Assembly: GCF_030124325.1 (NCBI RefSeq)
Contig: NZ_JASKLR010000006.1
Coordinates: forward strand, 14,387 to 78,386
Length of the DNA: 64,000 nt
Direction of reading: 5' to 3'
DNA from: Sinorhizobium sp. 8-89
GTDB lineage: Bacteria > Pseudomonadota > Alphaproteobacteria > Rhizobiales > Rhizobiaceae
Position 1 is the stretch's first letter, and each line of letters starts with the position of its first letter. Below are positions 36,845-46,020 of the stretch, piece by piece. The notes beneath the pieces were generated by a model. The model made no database searches, was not told where the DNA came from, and saw only the letters and a list, made by a program, of their open reading frames with translations. The position numbers were made by a program, and so were the translations under genes.

Positions 36845-37771
36845 ATGTCGGACACCGCCCTCTCCCACGCTCGAGAGGTCATCGTCACCGCACGAGGCGA
36901 TGCATCGAAAAGGCCTGCCGTTAAGTCCTTTTTCGATCCCGCGACGTTCACCATCAGTCATGTCGTCCGCGATCCGGGCTCAAACGCCTGCGCCATCATC
37001 GACAGCGTGCTCGATTACGATCCGGCCGCCGGTCGAACGATGAATGCGTCGGCGCGCGCGCTCATTGATTACGTAAAATCCGAAAGCCTCGAAGTGCAGT
37101 GGCTTCTGGAGACGCACGCCCATGCGGATCATCTCTCCGCCGCTCCGCTTCTGCAGGCGGAACTCGGTGGCGCGCTCGCGATTGGCCGCGAGATCATCCG
37201 GGTGCAGGAAGTTTTTGGCAAGATTTTCAATGCCGGCTCGGAGTTCCAGCGGGACGGCAGCCAGTTCGATCAGCTCTTCCGGGACGGCGACCGGTTCAAA
37301 GTCGGCGGGCTCGAAGCGACCGTTTTGCATGTACCGGGTCACACGCCCGCCTGCCTCGCCTATATCATCGGTGATGCAGTGTTCCCCGGCGACACGCTGT
37401 TCATGCCGGACTATGGCACCGCCCGGTGCGATTTTCCGGGCGGCGATGCCCGCCAGCTCTTTCGCTCGATCCAGCGCCTGATGCAGCTACCGGACGAGGC
37501 CCGCATGTTCATGTGCCACGACTACAAGGCACCCGGCCGCGATGAATTTGCCTGGGAGACCACCGTCGGCGCCGAGCGGACCGGCAATGTTCACGTGCAC
37601 GAGGGCGGAAGCGAAGACGCATTTGTCACGATGCGCAACGAACGCGACGCGACGCTTTCCATGCCGAAACTGATCCTGCCATCGGTGCAGGTCAACATGC
37701 GCGGCGGCAGGTTGCCTCCACCCGAGGACAACGGCGTCCAGTACCTGAAAATCCCCGTGAACGTGTTATGA
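36845..37771 (+). CDS. blh: persulfide dioxygenase-like metallo-beta-lactamase-fold protein (Blh)
   Basis: 308 residues. The metal motif is ETHAHADHLSAA (HxHxDH), followed by HVPGHTPAC, FPGDTLFMPDYGTARCDFPG and MCHDYKAPGR, the ETHE1/Blh iron-site pattern. The enzyme oxidises glutathione persulfide to sulfite with O2 in sulfide detoxification. AGGAGG lies 8 bp before ATG 36845. It is followed without gap by two YeeE/YedE subunits (ATG 37768 overlaps its stop). Confidence 0.9.
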   Translation: MSDTALSHAREVIVTARGDASKRPAVKSFFDPATFTISHVVRDPGSNACAIIDSVLDYDPAAGRTMNASARALIDYVKSESLEVQWLLETHAHADHLSAAPLLQAELGGALAIGREIIRVQEVFGKIFNAGSEFQRDGSQFDQLFRDGDRFKVGGLEATVLHVPGHTPACLAYIIGDAVFPGDTLFMPDYGTARCDFPGGDARQLFRSIQRLMQLPDEARMFMCHDYKAPGRDEFAWETTVGAERTGNVHVHEGGSEDAFVTMRNERDATLSMPKLILPSVQVNMRGGRLPPPEDNGVQYLKIPVNVL

Positions 37772-38208
37772 GCGCGATGACTGAGATCAACTATCTCTGG
37801 CCTCTGGCCGGCGGCCTCCTGATCGGCCTGTCGGCGGGCCTTTATCTTCTGCTGAATGGACGGATAGCCGGGATTTCCGGCCTTGCAGCTGCTGCGGCCG
37901 GATTGACCCACGACGGCGTCAGCAAGTTGGGATTGGGTTTTCTCGGTGGCATTATCGCTGGGGCGTGGCTGGCGGCCGCACTCATTCGCCAACCCGACAT
38001 CACCATCACCTCCTCGCCTGGGCTACTCATCGCTGCAGGACTAATTGTCGGCTACGGCACGCGGCTCGGCTCCGGTTGCACGAGCGGGCACGGTGTTTGC
38101 GGCCTAGCGCGTCTTTCGCCGCGTTCGGTCGCAGCGACGGTAACCTTCATGGCCGTCGCGGGTGTAACCGTCTTCGTCACGCGCCATCTTCTTGGAGTCC
38201 TGTCATGA
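37768..38208 (+). CDS. YeeE/YedE-type membrane protein, first half
   Basis: 146 residues, about four helices. The motif GTRLGSGCTSGHGVCGLARL is the Cys-bearing signature of the YeeE/YedE sulfur-transport family (thiosulfate or other sulfur-species uptake). It is a half-size version; the second half is the next gene, overlapping by 4 bp. In the BigR operon these proteins are thought to move sulfur compounds across the membrane. Confidence 0.85.
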   Translation: MSAMTEINYLWPLAGGLLIGLSAGLYLLLNGRIAGISGLAAAAAGLTHDGVSKLGLGFLGGIIAGAWLAAALIRQPDITITSSPGLLIAAGLIVGYGTRLGSGCTSGHGVCGLARLSPRSVAATVTFMAVAGVTVFVTRHLLGVLS

Positions 38209-38645
38209 GCTCCCGCATCGCAGCATCGATCATCTGCGGCCTCATCTTCGGGACGGGCCTGGTGATCTCGGACATGATCAATCCGGCACGCGTGCTGGCT
38301 TTCCTCGATGTCGCCGGCAATTGGGACCCGTCGTTGGCCTTTGTCATGGGTGGCGCGCTGGTTCCCTCTGCCGTGGCTTACATCGTCCGCCGCAGCCGCT
38401 CAGCGCCCCTGCTCGATAGCCGCTTCTATGTGCCGGCGAATGCACAGATCGATTGGAAACTGGTGACGGGCGCGGCTCTGTTCGGGCTCGGCTGGGGCCT
38501 TGTGGGGTTCTGCCCCGGCCCCGCCATAGCCGCTTTGTCGACGGGGCGGTGGGAGGCCGTCCTGTTCGTCGCGGCCATGCTGGTCGGAATGTCGGCGTAT
38601 CGTTTTTCGCTCGGCCGGCACGTTCCAAACTACCGCTTCAGCTGA
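38205..38645 (+). CDS. YeeE/YedE-type membrane protein, second half (DUF6691-like)
   Basis: 146 residues, about four helices. GFCPGPAIAALSTGRWEAVL is the conserved signature of the second half-protein; NPARVLAFLDVAGNWDPSLA is also typical. It probably pairs with the preceding half-protein to form a complete YeeE-type transporter. TTGGAGTCCTGTC precedes the ATG, which overlaps the previous stop. Confidence 0.86.
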   Translation: MSSRIAASIICGLIFGTGLVISDMINPARVLAFLDVAGNWDPSLAFVMGGALVPSAVAYIVRRSRSAPLLDSRFYVPANAQIDWKLVTGAALFGLGWGLVGFCPGPAIAALSTGRWEAVLFVAAMLVGMSAYRFSLGRHVPNYRFS

Positions 38646-38657
38646 GGAGGAGAACGG

Positions 38658-39634
38658 ATGGACATCCGCAGGATGGACGACGCGATCAGCGTGTCGCCGC
38701 AGATCAAACTCGAGAATGCGCACGAGCTGTCGGCGCTTGGGTTCAAATCCATCATCTGCAACCGGCCGGATGGCGAGGACGCCGCCCAACCCGCCACCGC
38801 TGACATCTGCCAGGCCGCGATGGGCGCGGGTCTCGACTTCCGTCACATTCCGGTCGTCGGATCCAACATCACAGACAACGACATAGCCCTCTTCCGCGCA
38901 GCCCTAATAGATCTACCGAAACCAATTCTTGCCTACTGTCGATCGGGCACGCGCTCGGCGACGCTCTGGGCTCTGTCGATGGCCGAGACGGCCAGTGTCG
39001 AGCATGTAATGGCGACCGCGGGGGAAGCCGGCTACGATCTGAACGAGCTTCGCTCACGCCTGGAAGGGCTTCACAAAAGGCAACCCACAAAAAGTGTCTC
39101 CGCCGCGTGTGACGTACTCGTGGTCGGTGGAGGCGCCGCCGGCATCGCGACGGCTGCGAGCCTCCTGAAGCGGCGACCTGTCTCAACATCATCATCATCG
39201 ATCCGTCGGATCGACATGCCTATCAACCAGGCTGGACCATGGTCGGGGGCGGCATCTTCAAGCCGGGTGATACCGTTCGCCCGATGCGATCGGTCATTCC
39301 GTCCGGCGTCCGCCCCGCGGCCGCGGCCCGCAAGCAGGCACCGATCGTCGCCGAGAATCTTCTCGCCGTCATGGACGGGCGAAAGATGACAGCCGCCTAT
39401 GATGGTTATGGGTCTTGCCCGCTTACGGTCGAGCGCGGCAAGATCGTGCTGGCCGAGTTCGGCTACGGCGGCAAGCTCCTGCCGACGTTTCCGACCTGGC
39501 TCATCGACGGCACCAAGCCATCAACGCTCGCCTGGTACCTGAAGGCCGAAGCGCTGCCGCCGATCTATTGGCACGCGATGCTTAAGGGCCGCGAGTGGCT
39601 GGCGTCGCCGGAACTCAAGGGCGAGGCCGCCTAG
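38658..39634 (+). pseudogene. DUF442 phosphatase-like / sulfide:quinone oxidoreductase fusion, internally deleted
   Basis: The first 145 residues are an intact DUF442 (TIGR01244) domain with the Cys loop YCRSGTRSATLW. The frame then enters an FAD Rossmann motif, DVLVVGGGAAGIATAASLL, the start of SQR. A one-base loss near 39182 shifts the frame (LNIIIIDPSDRHAYQPGW continues in the next frame), and MRSVIPSGV at 39290 joins directly to RPAAAARKQAPIVAENLL, skipping roughly 250 residues of SQR with the redox Cys. The tail YGSCPLTVERGKIVLAEF to WLASPEL is normal. The DUF442 part could still be made; SQR cannot. GAGGAGG precedes ATG 38658. Confidence 0.82.
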
Positions 39635-39652
39635 GACGACCACGGAACATTC

Positions 39653-40444
39653 ATGTATCTCGACGCGCTACAATATCTGCTCGGGGGCATGTCCGGCGTC
39701 CTGGTCGGCTTCACCCTCGGGCTCTTCGGCGGCGGTGGTTCGATACTCGCCGTCCCGCTGATGGTCTATTTCGTCGGCGCGCCGAGCGCGCATCTGGCGA
39801 TCGGCACGAGCGCGCTCGCCGTCGCCGTCAATGCCTTCACGAACCTTCTCAGCCATGCTCGCCTCGGCAACGTCAAATGGCGTTGTGCCGCGGTCTACAG
39901 TGCCGCCGGCGTTGTGGGCGCGTTCCTCGGCTCAACGTTTGGCAAATTGGTCAACGGTCAGCACCTGCTGATACTGTTCGCGCTGCTGATGCTGGTCATC
40001 GGCGCTCTGATGTTCAAGCGACGAAATGCCGAAGGCAATCCAGGGGCACAATGCAGTCCCGAGAACGCATCGAAGGTCCTGGGCTTCGGCGGCATGACCG
40101 GTATCCTGTCGGGGTTCTTCGGTATTGGCGGCGGGTTCCTCATCGTCCCTGGGCTGATTGCCGCGACCGGCATGCCAATCATCAACGCCATCGGCTCGTC
40201 GCTCGTCGCCGTCACCGCGCTCGGGCTGACGACGACCATCAACTACGCTCTTTCCGGCTATGTCGATTGGGCGTTGGCAGCCGTCTTCATTCTCGGGGGT
40301 GTCGCAGGCGGAGCGCTCGGCGCATTCGTCGCGGCACATCTTTCGGGCAGGAAAGGCGTGCTCAACAGCCTGTTCGCGTCACTGATCTTCGTAGTCGCCG
40401 GCTACATGATCTATAGGGCCGTGGGCCAGATCACTGCGGCTTGA
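39653..40444 (+). CDS. TSUP (TauE/SafE) family sulfite exporter-type membrane protein
   Basis: 263 residues, eight or so helices. LGLFGGGGSILAVPLMVYF and the repeat GFFGIGGGFLIVPGLIAA are the two TSUP signatures (inverted-repeat fold). In this context it would export sulfite made by the persulfide dioxygenase. Separated by 18 bp from the SQR remnant and part of the same operon. Confidence 0.88.
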   Translation: MYLDALQYLLGGMSGVLVGFTLGLFGGGGSILAVPLMVYFVGAPSAHLAIGTSALAVAVNAFTNLLSHARLGNVKWRCAAVYSAAGVVGAFLGSTFGKLVNGQHLLILFALLMLVIGALMFKRRNAEGNPGAQCSPENASKVLGFGGMTGILSGFFGIGGGFLIVPGLIAATGMPIINAIGSSLVAVTALGLTTTINYALSGYVDWALAAVFILGGVAGGALGAFVAAHLSGRKGVLNSLFASLIFVVAGYMIYRAVGQITAA

Positions 40445-40517
40445 TCTTATGCGCACCGAGGAGATCATTTCGAAGCAGGCTGAAATGCCTCAACGACAAT
40501 CGACGAGAGGAAGTCCC

Positions 40518-40904
40518 ATGAGCTACTATTTCGCAAAAACGTTGTCATGCGGCTTTGACGAGGCGGTGCAGCGCACGACGGATGCGTTGAAAGCAGCCGG
40601 CTTTGGCATCATCACCGAAATCGACGTCAAAGAGACGCTCAAGAAGAAGATCGACGTGGACTTCCGTCCTTACCGAATACTCGGTGCTTGCAATCCGCGC
40701 CTGGCGTACGAGGCGCTCAACATCGAGGACAAGGTCGGGACGATGCTGCCGTGCAACGTCATCATACAGGACGCTGGTGGCGACAAGATCGAAGTCGCCG
40801 CCATCGACCCTGTTGCCTCAATGCAGGGGATCGGCAATCCAACGCTTTTGGAGACGGCCAGGCAGGTGCGGTCGATGCTGGCGAGCCTCGTCGAGGGCCT
40901 CTGA
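40518..40904 (+). CDS. DUF302 protein
   Basis: 128 residues. The fold signature FDEAVQRTTDALKAAGFGII, TEIDVKETLKKKID and LPCNVIIQD is DUF302. These small proteins are common in sulfur and copper-stress operons; the biochemical role is unknown. I used ATG 40518 with GAGAGGAAG upstream rather than the earlier ATG at 40449. Last gene of the sulfide operon. Confidence 0.85.
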   Translation: MSYYFAKTLSCGFDEAVQRTTDALKAAGFGIITEIDVKETLKKKIDVDFRPYRILGACNPRLAYEALNIEDKVGTMLPCNVIIQDAGGDKIEVAAIDPVASMQGIGNPTLLETARQVRSMLASLVEGL

Positions 40905-40980
40905 ACGGTCACCCGTAGCAAGCTGGAGATCTTCCTGCAGGAATTGAAATCAAATCTAAGTCGCTGACGTGCGTTGGGCA

Positions 40981-40994
40981 TTGATCGACATCAA
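40981..40994. promoter_or_regulatory. perfect FNR/FixK-type palindrome in a convergent gap
   Basis: TTGATCGACATCAA is a perfect TTGAT-N4-ATCAA site, but it lies between the 3' ends of DUF302 and the Spy-like gene, where no start codon is near. It may be fortuitous or drive an unseen antisense/small RNA. Confidence 0.45.
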
Positions 40995-41054
40995 CGGCGG
41001 TGCGATTTGGTTGCACTTCGCTGCTCACCTGAATGAGCTCCCGGTCTGCTTCGG

Positions 41055-41687
41055 TTACATCATCCCCATCATCGGGGGCACAAGCAGCCTGTCAGCCATC
41101 TGTTTTTGCGTTCCATCGAGGGCTTGATAGAGAGGAACGAGGGCGCCCTTCAGTTTGCGTATGTTTTCGAGTCGGCTGGCCAGGGTGCTTTCTCTCAGTT
41201 GCAGACGCTGCAACGGGGTCCCGCCAGCCCCACCCGGTCCGCCCATGCCACCCGGCATCTGCATCATACCATCCTGTGGGGCGCGGGCGTTAGCACGCAG
41301 AGTTTCGGCGAAGGCGTTCCACAACGGCTCCTGCTCCGGGGTTATCTTGAGCTCCGTCTTCAGGAACGCGAGGCGCCCCTCGATGTGTTCGGGGGCCATC
41401 ATCTGGGCCATTGCTCCCATGGCGGTCTGCCCCATTGGTGCCTGGCCGGCCATCATGCCCATGGGGTCTTGTCCGCCCATCATCCGCATCATGCTGCCCA
41501 TCATGTCGCCGGACATCATGCCGCTCTGCATCGTGGCACTCGGGTTCGCGGCGGGAACCTGCTGTTGCCCGGCTCCCTCGCTCGCCTGCCCGGCCGGGGC
41601 CTCGGGATGATGCGCGTCTTCGGCAGAGGCCGGCGTCAAGCCCAAGAGCACTGCACCCGCCAGCAGCATTGTTCGCAGAGTCGCCAT
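41055..41687 (-). CDS. Spy/CpxP-like Met-rich periplasmic protein
   Basis: 210 residues with signal peptide (MATLRTMLLAGAVLLGLTPASA). A Met-rich run (MMSGDMMGSMMRMMGGQDPM) and the LTxxQ-like helical part (LKITPEQEPLWNAFAETLRA; LAFLKTEL) mark the Spy/CpxP family, periplasmic chaperones that prevent aggregation and bind zinc or copper. The Met clusters suggest Cu(I) binding. I chose ATG 41687 because GGGAGAG is 7 bp upstream; ATG 41693 is too close. An FNR-type box lies about 103 bp upstream. Confidence 0.85.
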   Translation of the reverse strand: MATLRTMLLAGAVLLGLTPASAEDAHHPEAPAGQASEGAGQQQVPAANPSATMQSGMMSGDMMGSMMRMMGGQDPMGMMAGQAPMGQTAMGAMAQMMAPEHIEGRLAFLKTELKITPEQEPLWNAFAETLRANARAPQDGMMQMPGGMGGPGGAGGTPLQRLQLRESTLASRLENIRKLKGALVPLYQALDGTQKQMADRLLVPPMMGMM

Positions 41688-41783
41688 TTTCATCTCTCCC
41701 AGTTTCTAATGGTCCGGGCAGTCGCCTCGGAGAAACAACCAAAGAACCCTTCTATAAAATACCCGTTGGCGCGAAAATCCACT

Positions 41784-41797
41784 TTGATGCGGATCAA
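41784..41797. promoter_or_regulatory. FNR/FixK-type box upstream of the Spy-like gene
   Basis: TTGATGCGGATCAA: perfect half-sites. The centre is 103 bp upstream of the Spy-like start, more distant than most other boxes, which would fit an activator site further out or a longer leader. Confidence 0.65.
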
Positions 41798-42480
41798 GCT
41801 CGGCTTCGACCAACGTTCACTGCGGACGCGGGCGTTGGCACTGTCACCGGCTTCGTGCTGCCTGCTCGAAGATGGCGACCCCGCGTCGTCTTCAACCGGG
41901 ACCTCGTCAGGGCGGAAAGGCACCCCGCGTATGGAGTTGGAGGCCTTGCCCGGTTCCCGCGTCCATGTTCGTCTCTCCGTCCGATTTATCCATATTTGTA
42001 ACCACTTGAGCATGAAGGCTTGCGAAATCCTGCTCACGGAAAGCGCCTTCTTCAAGAGAACGGCGCGGATGCCGTTTGCTTGGATGATATCCTCTCCTCG
42101 GCCCGGACGATGATCGAAGCCGCGTTCCAGTTTCAGTCAGCGGTCTTGCGCTCCCGATGTGCGGCAGCGATTCGTGCACTTTTTTTTAACGGGGGTTTCG
42201 TCGCTCTGAAGGAAACGGGGCCCGCATCGTCATGGCGAACACCGTTGTTCATCCCTCGAACAATAGTCGACATTTCATGCCCGTTGGTGGCGAGCAAAGA
42301 GGACTTGCTAAACAGCTCCTGCCCACTCCGTTCGAACGGAGGCTTTCGTGCGGTCTGGGAGCCGCACGCTCCGTCATTTTGATGTCGCAATTCCTAGAGC
42401 GAGTTGGTTATTTTGCCCATAGTCACCATCTTTGTTGCTACCGAAACCAAGTCTGGACAGCCCCGGAACGGCGGTATGCC
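41798..42480. other. intergenic stretch, nothing identified
   Basis: About 680 bp between the Spy-like promoter and the DUF2269-like gene. Frames on both strands have no recognisable domain, leader or ribosome site. A run of eight T residues at 42180-42187 on the plus strand is the only notable feature. Confidence 0.4.
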
Positions 42481-43089
42481 ATGGACCAGTACCTGCTCTT
42501 ACGCTTTGCACATTTGGTCGGGCTTATGCTGATCTCGGCCGGTCTCATTGGCGTGTTCGTGACGGACATGCGTTCCCGACAAGTCCACGACGTGAAGCTT
42601 TTCGCACAGGCGGTCACCTTCATCGCGGTATTCTACGACGGTCTCGTCGTACCCGGTGCTTTGCTGCTGCTCGCGAGCGGGACTTGGCTCATCATCTCCT
42701 ATTATGGTGGCTGGGAGTTCGTGAGCGTCCCATGGCTCGTCGGCATGGTGGTCCTGTTTGCCATTGAGTTCGTTGAGGGAAATACGATCACTCGCCTTTA
42801 TTTCATGCGCCTACGGCGCTTGGCACGAGCAGCGCTGATGGAGGATCGAGTCACACCGGATCTGGCCGACGCTCGCGCAGAACAACTAGCATCTTTCACG
42901 CACTTTCTGGACATCCCGATCCTCTTGGTGATCGTCTCTCTTGGTGCATTGCGTCCCGATGACTGGACGCAATTTGTGATCGGCGTAGCGATCGCTGTCG
43001 TAGTGGCTTCGCTGTTGAATTACTTCGTTCCGCGTCTGTATCCTTGGGGTGGCGAAGACACGAGGCTGACGCGCTCCGTCGGTGGTTAA
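42481..43089 (+). CDS. DUF2269-like integral membrane protein
   Basis: 202 residues, about five helices (LRFAHLVGLMLISAGLIGVF; VPGALLLLASGTWLIISYYG; LVGMVVLFAIEFVEGNTITR). The N-terminal HLVGLMLISAG with a conserved His fits DUF2269. Role unknown. ATG 42481 matches the helix start; an upstream in-frame ATG at 42232 would add a stretch without membrane features. Confidence 0.65.
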   Translation: MDQYLLLRFAHLVGLMLISAGLIGVFVTDMRSRQVHDVKLFAQAVTFIAVFYDGLVVPGALLLLASGTWLIISYYGGWEFVSVPWLVGMVVLFAIEFVEGNTITRLYFMRLRRLARAALMEDRVTPDLADARAEQLASFTHFLDIPILLVIVSLGALRPDDWTQFVIGVAIAVVVASLLNYFVPRLYPWGGEDTRLTRSVGG

Positions 43090-43534
43090 GCCCGAGCTTG
43101 AGGTAATCTGTGAGTTACATTGCCTGGTTCACGCGCGTTCAAAGAGCGCGAGTGCGCCCGCGTCCTCGCTCTCGCGCTACACTTCGGATCACCCATTCTC
43201 AAATCGAATTCCCCGCCCGTACGTTTGAGACGAATGTCTCAATCCGCGATTTTCTGACCCTGGCGGGCTGATCACCTTTTCGCACGGTCGAAATGCCTTT
43301 CGGATCGCTCGGAGCTTCCGGCGCTCCCTCTGCCGGACAAGGCGCGCGCGAAGTCCAACGAAAATTGACGCGCATCAATGTCATGTTCACGCAATCGGCA
43401 GAGCCTGAAAGAGATGCTCTGCCCATCTCTGCGGCGGTCTGCAGCCGCTGCCGCAGCCCGAAGACAAGAACGGTCCTGAACGTCCGGCAGCCGACTGAAA
43501 CTGCTTGCGCGCTGGCTCTCCAGGAGGGGCATCC
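43090..43534. other. promoter region with inverted repeat and FNR-type box
   Basis: 445 bp without a gene. AGCGCGAG (43145-43152) pairs with CTCGCGCT (43171-43178), possibly the transcription end of the previous gene, although no T tract follows. An FNR-type box is at 43365-43378, before the glucoamylase-family gene. Confidence 0.5.
43365..43378. promoter_or_regulatory. FNR/FixK-type box
   Basis: TTGACGCGCATCAA, both half-sites match. Its centre is 163 bp upstream of the GTG start at 43535, so a long leader would be needed if it activates that gene. Confidence 0.6.
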
Positions 43535-44839
43535 GTGAAGGAGGAAGGGACGACCCAAGAGCTTCGGCAGCTTCAGCGAGAGACGTTCGACTACTTTCTC
43601 AACGAAGTGAACCCCGCAAATGGCCTGATCCGTGACAAGACGGCACCGAATTGGCCGGCCAGCATCGCGGCGACGGGTCTTGCGCTCGCCTGCTACCCCG
43701 TCGCCGTGGAGCGCGGCCTAATGAGCCGTGAAGCGGCCGTGACGCGAACCCTGGCCACGCTCCGCTTCTTCTTGGCCAGTCCTCAGGGTCTGGAGCCAGA
43801 TGCCACGGGGTACAAAGGTTTCTACTATCATTTTCTCGATATGGTGACCGGCAGACGCGCATGGCAATGCGAGTTGTCAACGATCGATAGCACCTTCCTC
43901 TTTGCCGGGACCTTCGCGGCCGCGGCCTATTTCGACGCGGCCGAGGCTCGCGAACGGGAGATATGCGAGATCACGGATGCCCTTTACCGCCGGGCCGATT
44001 GGCAGTGGGCGCTCGATGGCGGCACGACGGTATCTCACGGCTGGAAACCCGAGAGCGGCTTCCTCAAGTATCGCTGGGAAGGCTACAACGAGGCGCTGTT
44101 GCTCTACGTCCTCGGGCTCGCCTCGCCGTCGCATCCGCTCCCTGAAACGAGCTACGCCGCCTGGACCTCCACCTATCGGTGGGAGAGCTGCTACGGCTAT
44201 GAATATCTCTATGCGGGCCCGCTGTTCACGCACCAGCTATCCCACGTCTGGATCGACTTCCGCGGTATCCAGGACGACTACATGCGCGCCAAGGGCATCG
44301 ACTATTTCGAGAATAGCCGCCGTGCAACCCATGTTCAGCGCGCCTACGCGATCGACAACCCCCGGAAGTTTGAAGGATATCGCGAATGCTGTTGGGGCAT
44401 CACCGCAAGCGAAGGACCCGGTCCGGCGATGCTCAAGCTGAAGGGCATTGAGCGGAAGTTCGACGACTACATCGGCCGCGGCGTACCCTACGGACCGGAC
44501 GACGGAACGCTCGCACCGTGGGCCGTCGCCGCCTCGCTTCCGTTCGCCCCTGAAATCGTGCTGCAGGCCCTCGACTACTGCATCCATCAGGCCAGGCTGA
44601 AGATGTTCAACCGATATGGCTTCAAGGCGGCCTTCAATCCCACCCACCCCGGCGAGTACGGAAACCCCTATGGCTGGTGGGTGTCGCCATGGCATTTCGG
44701 TCTGAACCAGGGCCCGATCGTGCTGATGCTCGAGAACCATGAGAGCGGCCTGTTGTGGGACTTGATGCGCCGCTGCCCCTACGTTGCCGCAGGCCTGCGC
44801 CTGGCCGGCTTTCATGGCGGCTGGCTGGCGTTGCAGTGA
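43535..44839 (+). CDS. glucoamylase-family protein (Glycoamylase-like)
   Basis: 434 residues. LQRETFDYFLNEVNPANGLI, SIAATGLALACYPVAVERGL and LSTIDSTFLFAGTFAAA start an (alpha/alpha)6 toroid; SHVWIDFRGIQDDYM and WGITASEGPG are typical of the Glycoamylase_like family (PF10091-type), found in beta-glucan-degrading or cyclic-glucan-related proteins. The Glu in TASEGPGPA is a candidate acid. GTG 43535 is chosen because AGGAGGGG lies 7 bp upstream. No signal peptide, so it is cytoplasmic. Substrate unknown. Confidence 0.85.
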   Translation: MKEEGTTQELRQLQRETFDYFLNEVNPANGLIRDKTAPNWPASIAATGLALACYPVAVERGLMSREAAVTRTLATLRFFLASPQGLEPDATGYKGFYYHFLDMVTGRRAWQCELSTIDSTFLFAGTFAAAAYFDAAEAREREICEITDALYRRADWQWALDGGTTVSHGWKPESGFLKYRWEGYNEALLLYVLGLASPSHPLPETSYAAWTSTYRWESCYGYEYLYAGPLFTHQLSHVWIDFRGIQDDYMRAKGIDYFENSRRATHVQRAYAIDNPRKFEGYRECCWGITASEGPGPAMLKLKGIERKFDDYIGRGVPYGPDDGTLAPWAVAASLPFAPEIVLQALDYCIHQARLKMFNRYGFKAAFNPTHPGEYGNPYGWWVSPWHFGLNQGPIVLMLENHESGLLWDLMRRCPYVAAGLRLAGFHGGWLALQ

Positions 44840-44985
44840 TGATCCTCGACGCTGCCGACGTTTTCTTGATCGGCATCAAGGGCGCCCGCTACGATTTTGG
44901 TATCATGCTCAACAAGGAGACGTTGACATTGGATCCAACCAACGACCTGGTCGCTCCGACAAGCCGCACGAAGCAGGGCAAGTAA
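44839..44985 (+). CDS. small hypothetical protein, coupled to the glucoamylase-family gene
   Basis: 48 residues. The ATG overlaps the preceding stop (TGATG), and the stop at 44983 is 10 bp before the next gene start. Hydrophobic start (ILDAADVFLIGIKGARYDFG) then a polar tail. No family recognised. Coupling with neighbours is the main support. Confidence 0.45.
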   Translation: MILDAADVFLIGIKGARYDFGIMLNKETLTLDPTNDLVAPTSRTKQGK

Positions 44986-44995
44986 GGAGGCTGCG

Positions 44996-45670
44996 ATGCA
45001 CGACAATGCTCCCGCGTATTGCCTATGGTCGTTGGTGATCGTCAACTCGGCGATTTTCGTCCTCTTCGCCTTTTCATTTTTCCGCCCGCAGACGCAGCGC
45101 GACTGGCGGTCGTTCGGGGCCTTCAGCGCCTTCCTCGTTGCGCTGTTTACCGAAATGTACGGATTTCCGTTGACGATCTATCTCCTTTCCGGCTGGTTGC
45201 AGAGCCGTTATCCCGGCATTGAGTGGTTTTCCCATGATGCAGGGCATCTTCTTGAGGAGCTTTTCGGCTGGAGGACCAATCCACATTTCGGACCGTTCCA
45301 TCTCCTGAGCTTCGTCTTCATCGGCGGTGGTTTCTGGCTGATCTCCGCGGGCTGGAAGGTGCTTTACGAGGCCCAGACGCAAAGAGCCATAGCGACGACC
45401 GGGGCCTATGCCTACGTCCGCCATCCGCAATATGTCGGTTTCGTCCTGGTCATGTTCGGCTTTCTCTTGCAGTGGCCGACCGTGCTGACGCTGACGATGT
45501 TCCCGATCCTAGTCTTCATGTACGTGCGGCTGGCCCGCATCGAGGAACGCGAAGCCATCGCGGAGTTCGGCCTAACATACGAAAAATACATGCACGACGT
45601 GCCGGCCTTCATTCCGCGCTTCAGCAATCTCGCACGCCCCTCGAAACAGGATGCCGCCGGCCCGAGGTGA
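44996..45670 (+). CDS. isoprenylcysteine carboxylmethyltransferase-like membrane protein
   Basis: 224 residues, about five helices. The C-terminal block GAYAYVRHPQYVGFVLVMFG and LARIEEREAIAEFGLTYEKY is the ICMT/PEMT motif (RHPxYxG...E....FG..Y..Y) that binds SAM. Bacterial members methylate lipids or unknown substrates. AAGGAGG lies 6 bp before the ATG 44996. Confidence 0.82.
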   Translation: MHDNAPAYCLWSLVIVNSAIFVLFAFSFFRPQTQRDWRSFGAFSAFLVALFTEMYGFPLTIYLLSGWLQSRYPGIEWFSHDAGHLLEELFGWRTNPHFGPFHLLSFVFIGGGFWLISAGWKVLYEAQTQRAIATTGAYAYVRHPQYVGFVLVMFGFLLQWPTVLTLTMFPILVFMYVRLARIEEREAIAEFGLTYEKYMHDVPAFIPRFSNLARPSKQDAAGPR

Positions 45671-45814
45671 TGCAGGACCGCCCGGCTTGGTTCCCCAAGA
45701 GCTGCTGCGGGGATTGGCGTATGCAAAGCCGGATCATTCGGATGTCAAGTTCAGCGGAACATAGGTTTCAAGCGACAGGAGCCGCTACAGGAGCGTTGGT
45801 CGGTATCGCGGGGT

Positions 45815-46020
45815 CACCCGCTGACGCTGCTCGCCATCGTATGCCTGGTGGTGATCCTGACATCTCCCGCCTCGGCCACGACCGAAGACGAGAATTACCG
45901 GGTCGCCGATGATCTGGGTATCTACCTTGGCGTTTTGCCGATTGCCATGGTGCGAGGCCATCCGAGGGAGCATGCCGAGGGGGGCATGCACGGTGTGAGC
46001 CTCCCCGCGATGTTCGGATT
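45815..46020 (+). pseudogene. truncated exported protein of the VADGLAIYLGVLPA-type family
   Basis: A leader (LTLLAIVCLVVILTSPASA) runs into ENYRVADDLGIYLGVLPIAM and VRGHPREHAEGGMHG, a recurring N-terminal signature of periplasmic proteins in respiratory and copper contexts (VADGL.IYLGVLPA..IRGHP..H.E..MHG). Homology stops at about 46000, where the convergent cytochrome c gene ends. Only the first fifty residues of the mature protein remain. Confidence 0.5.
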
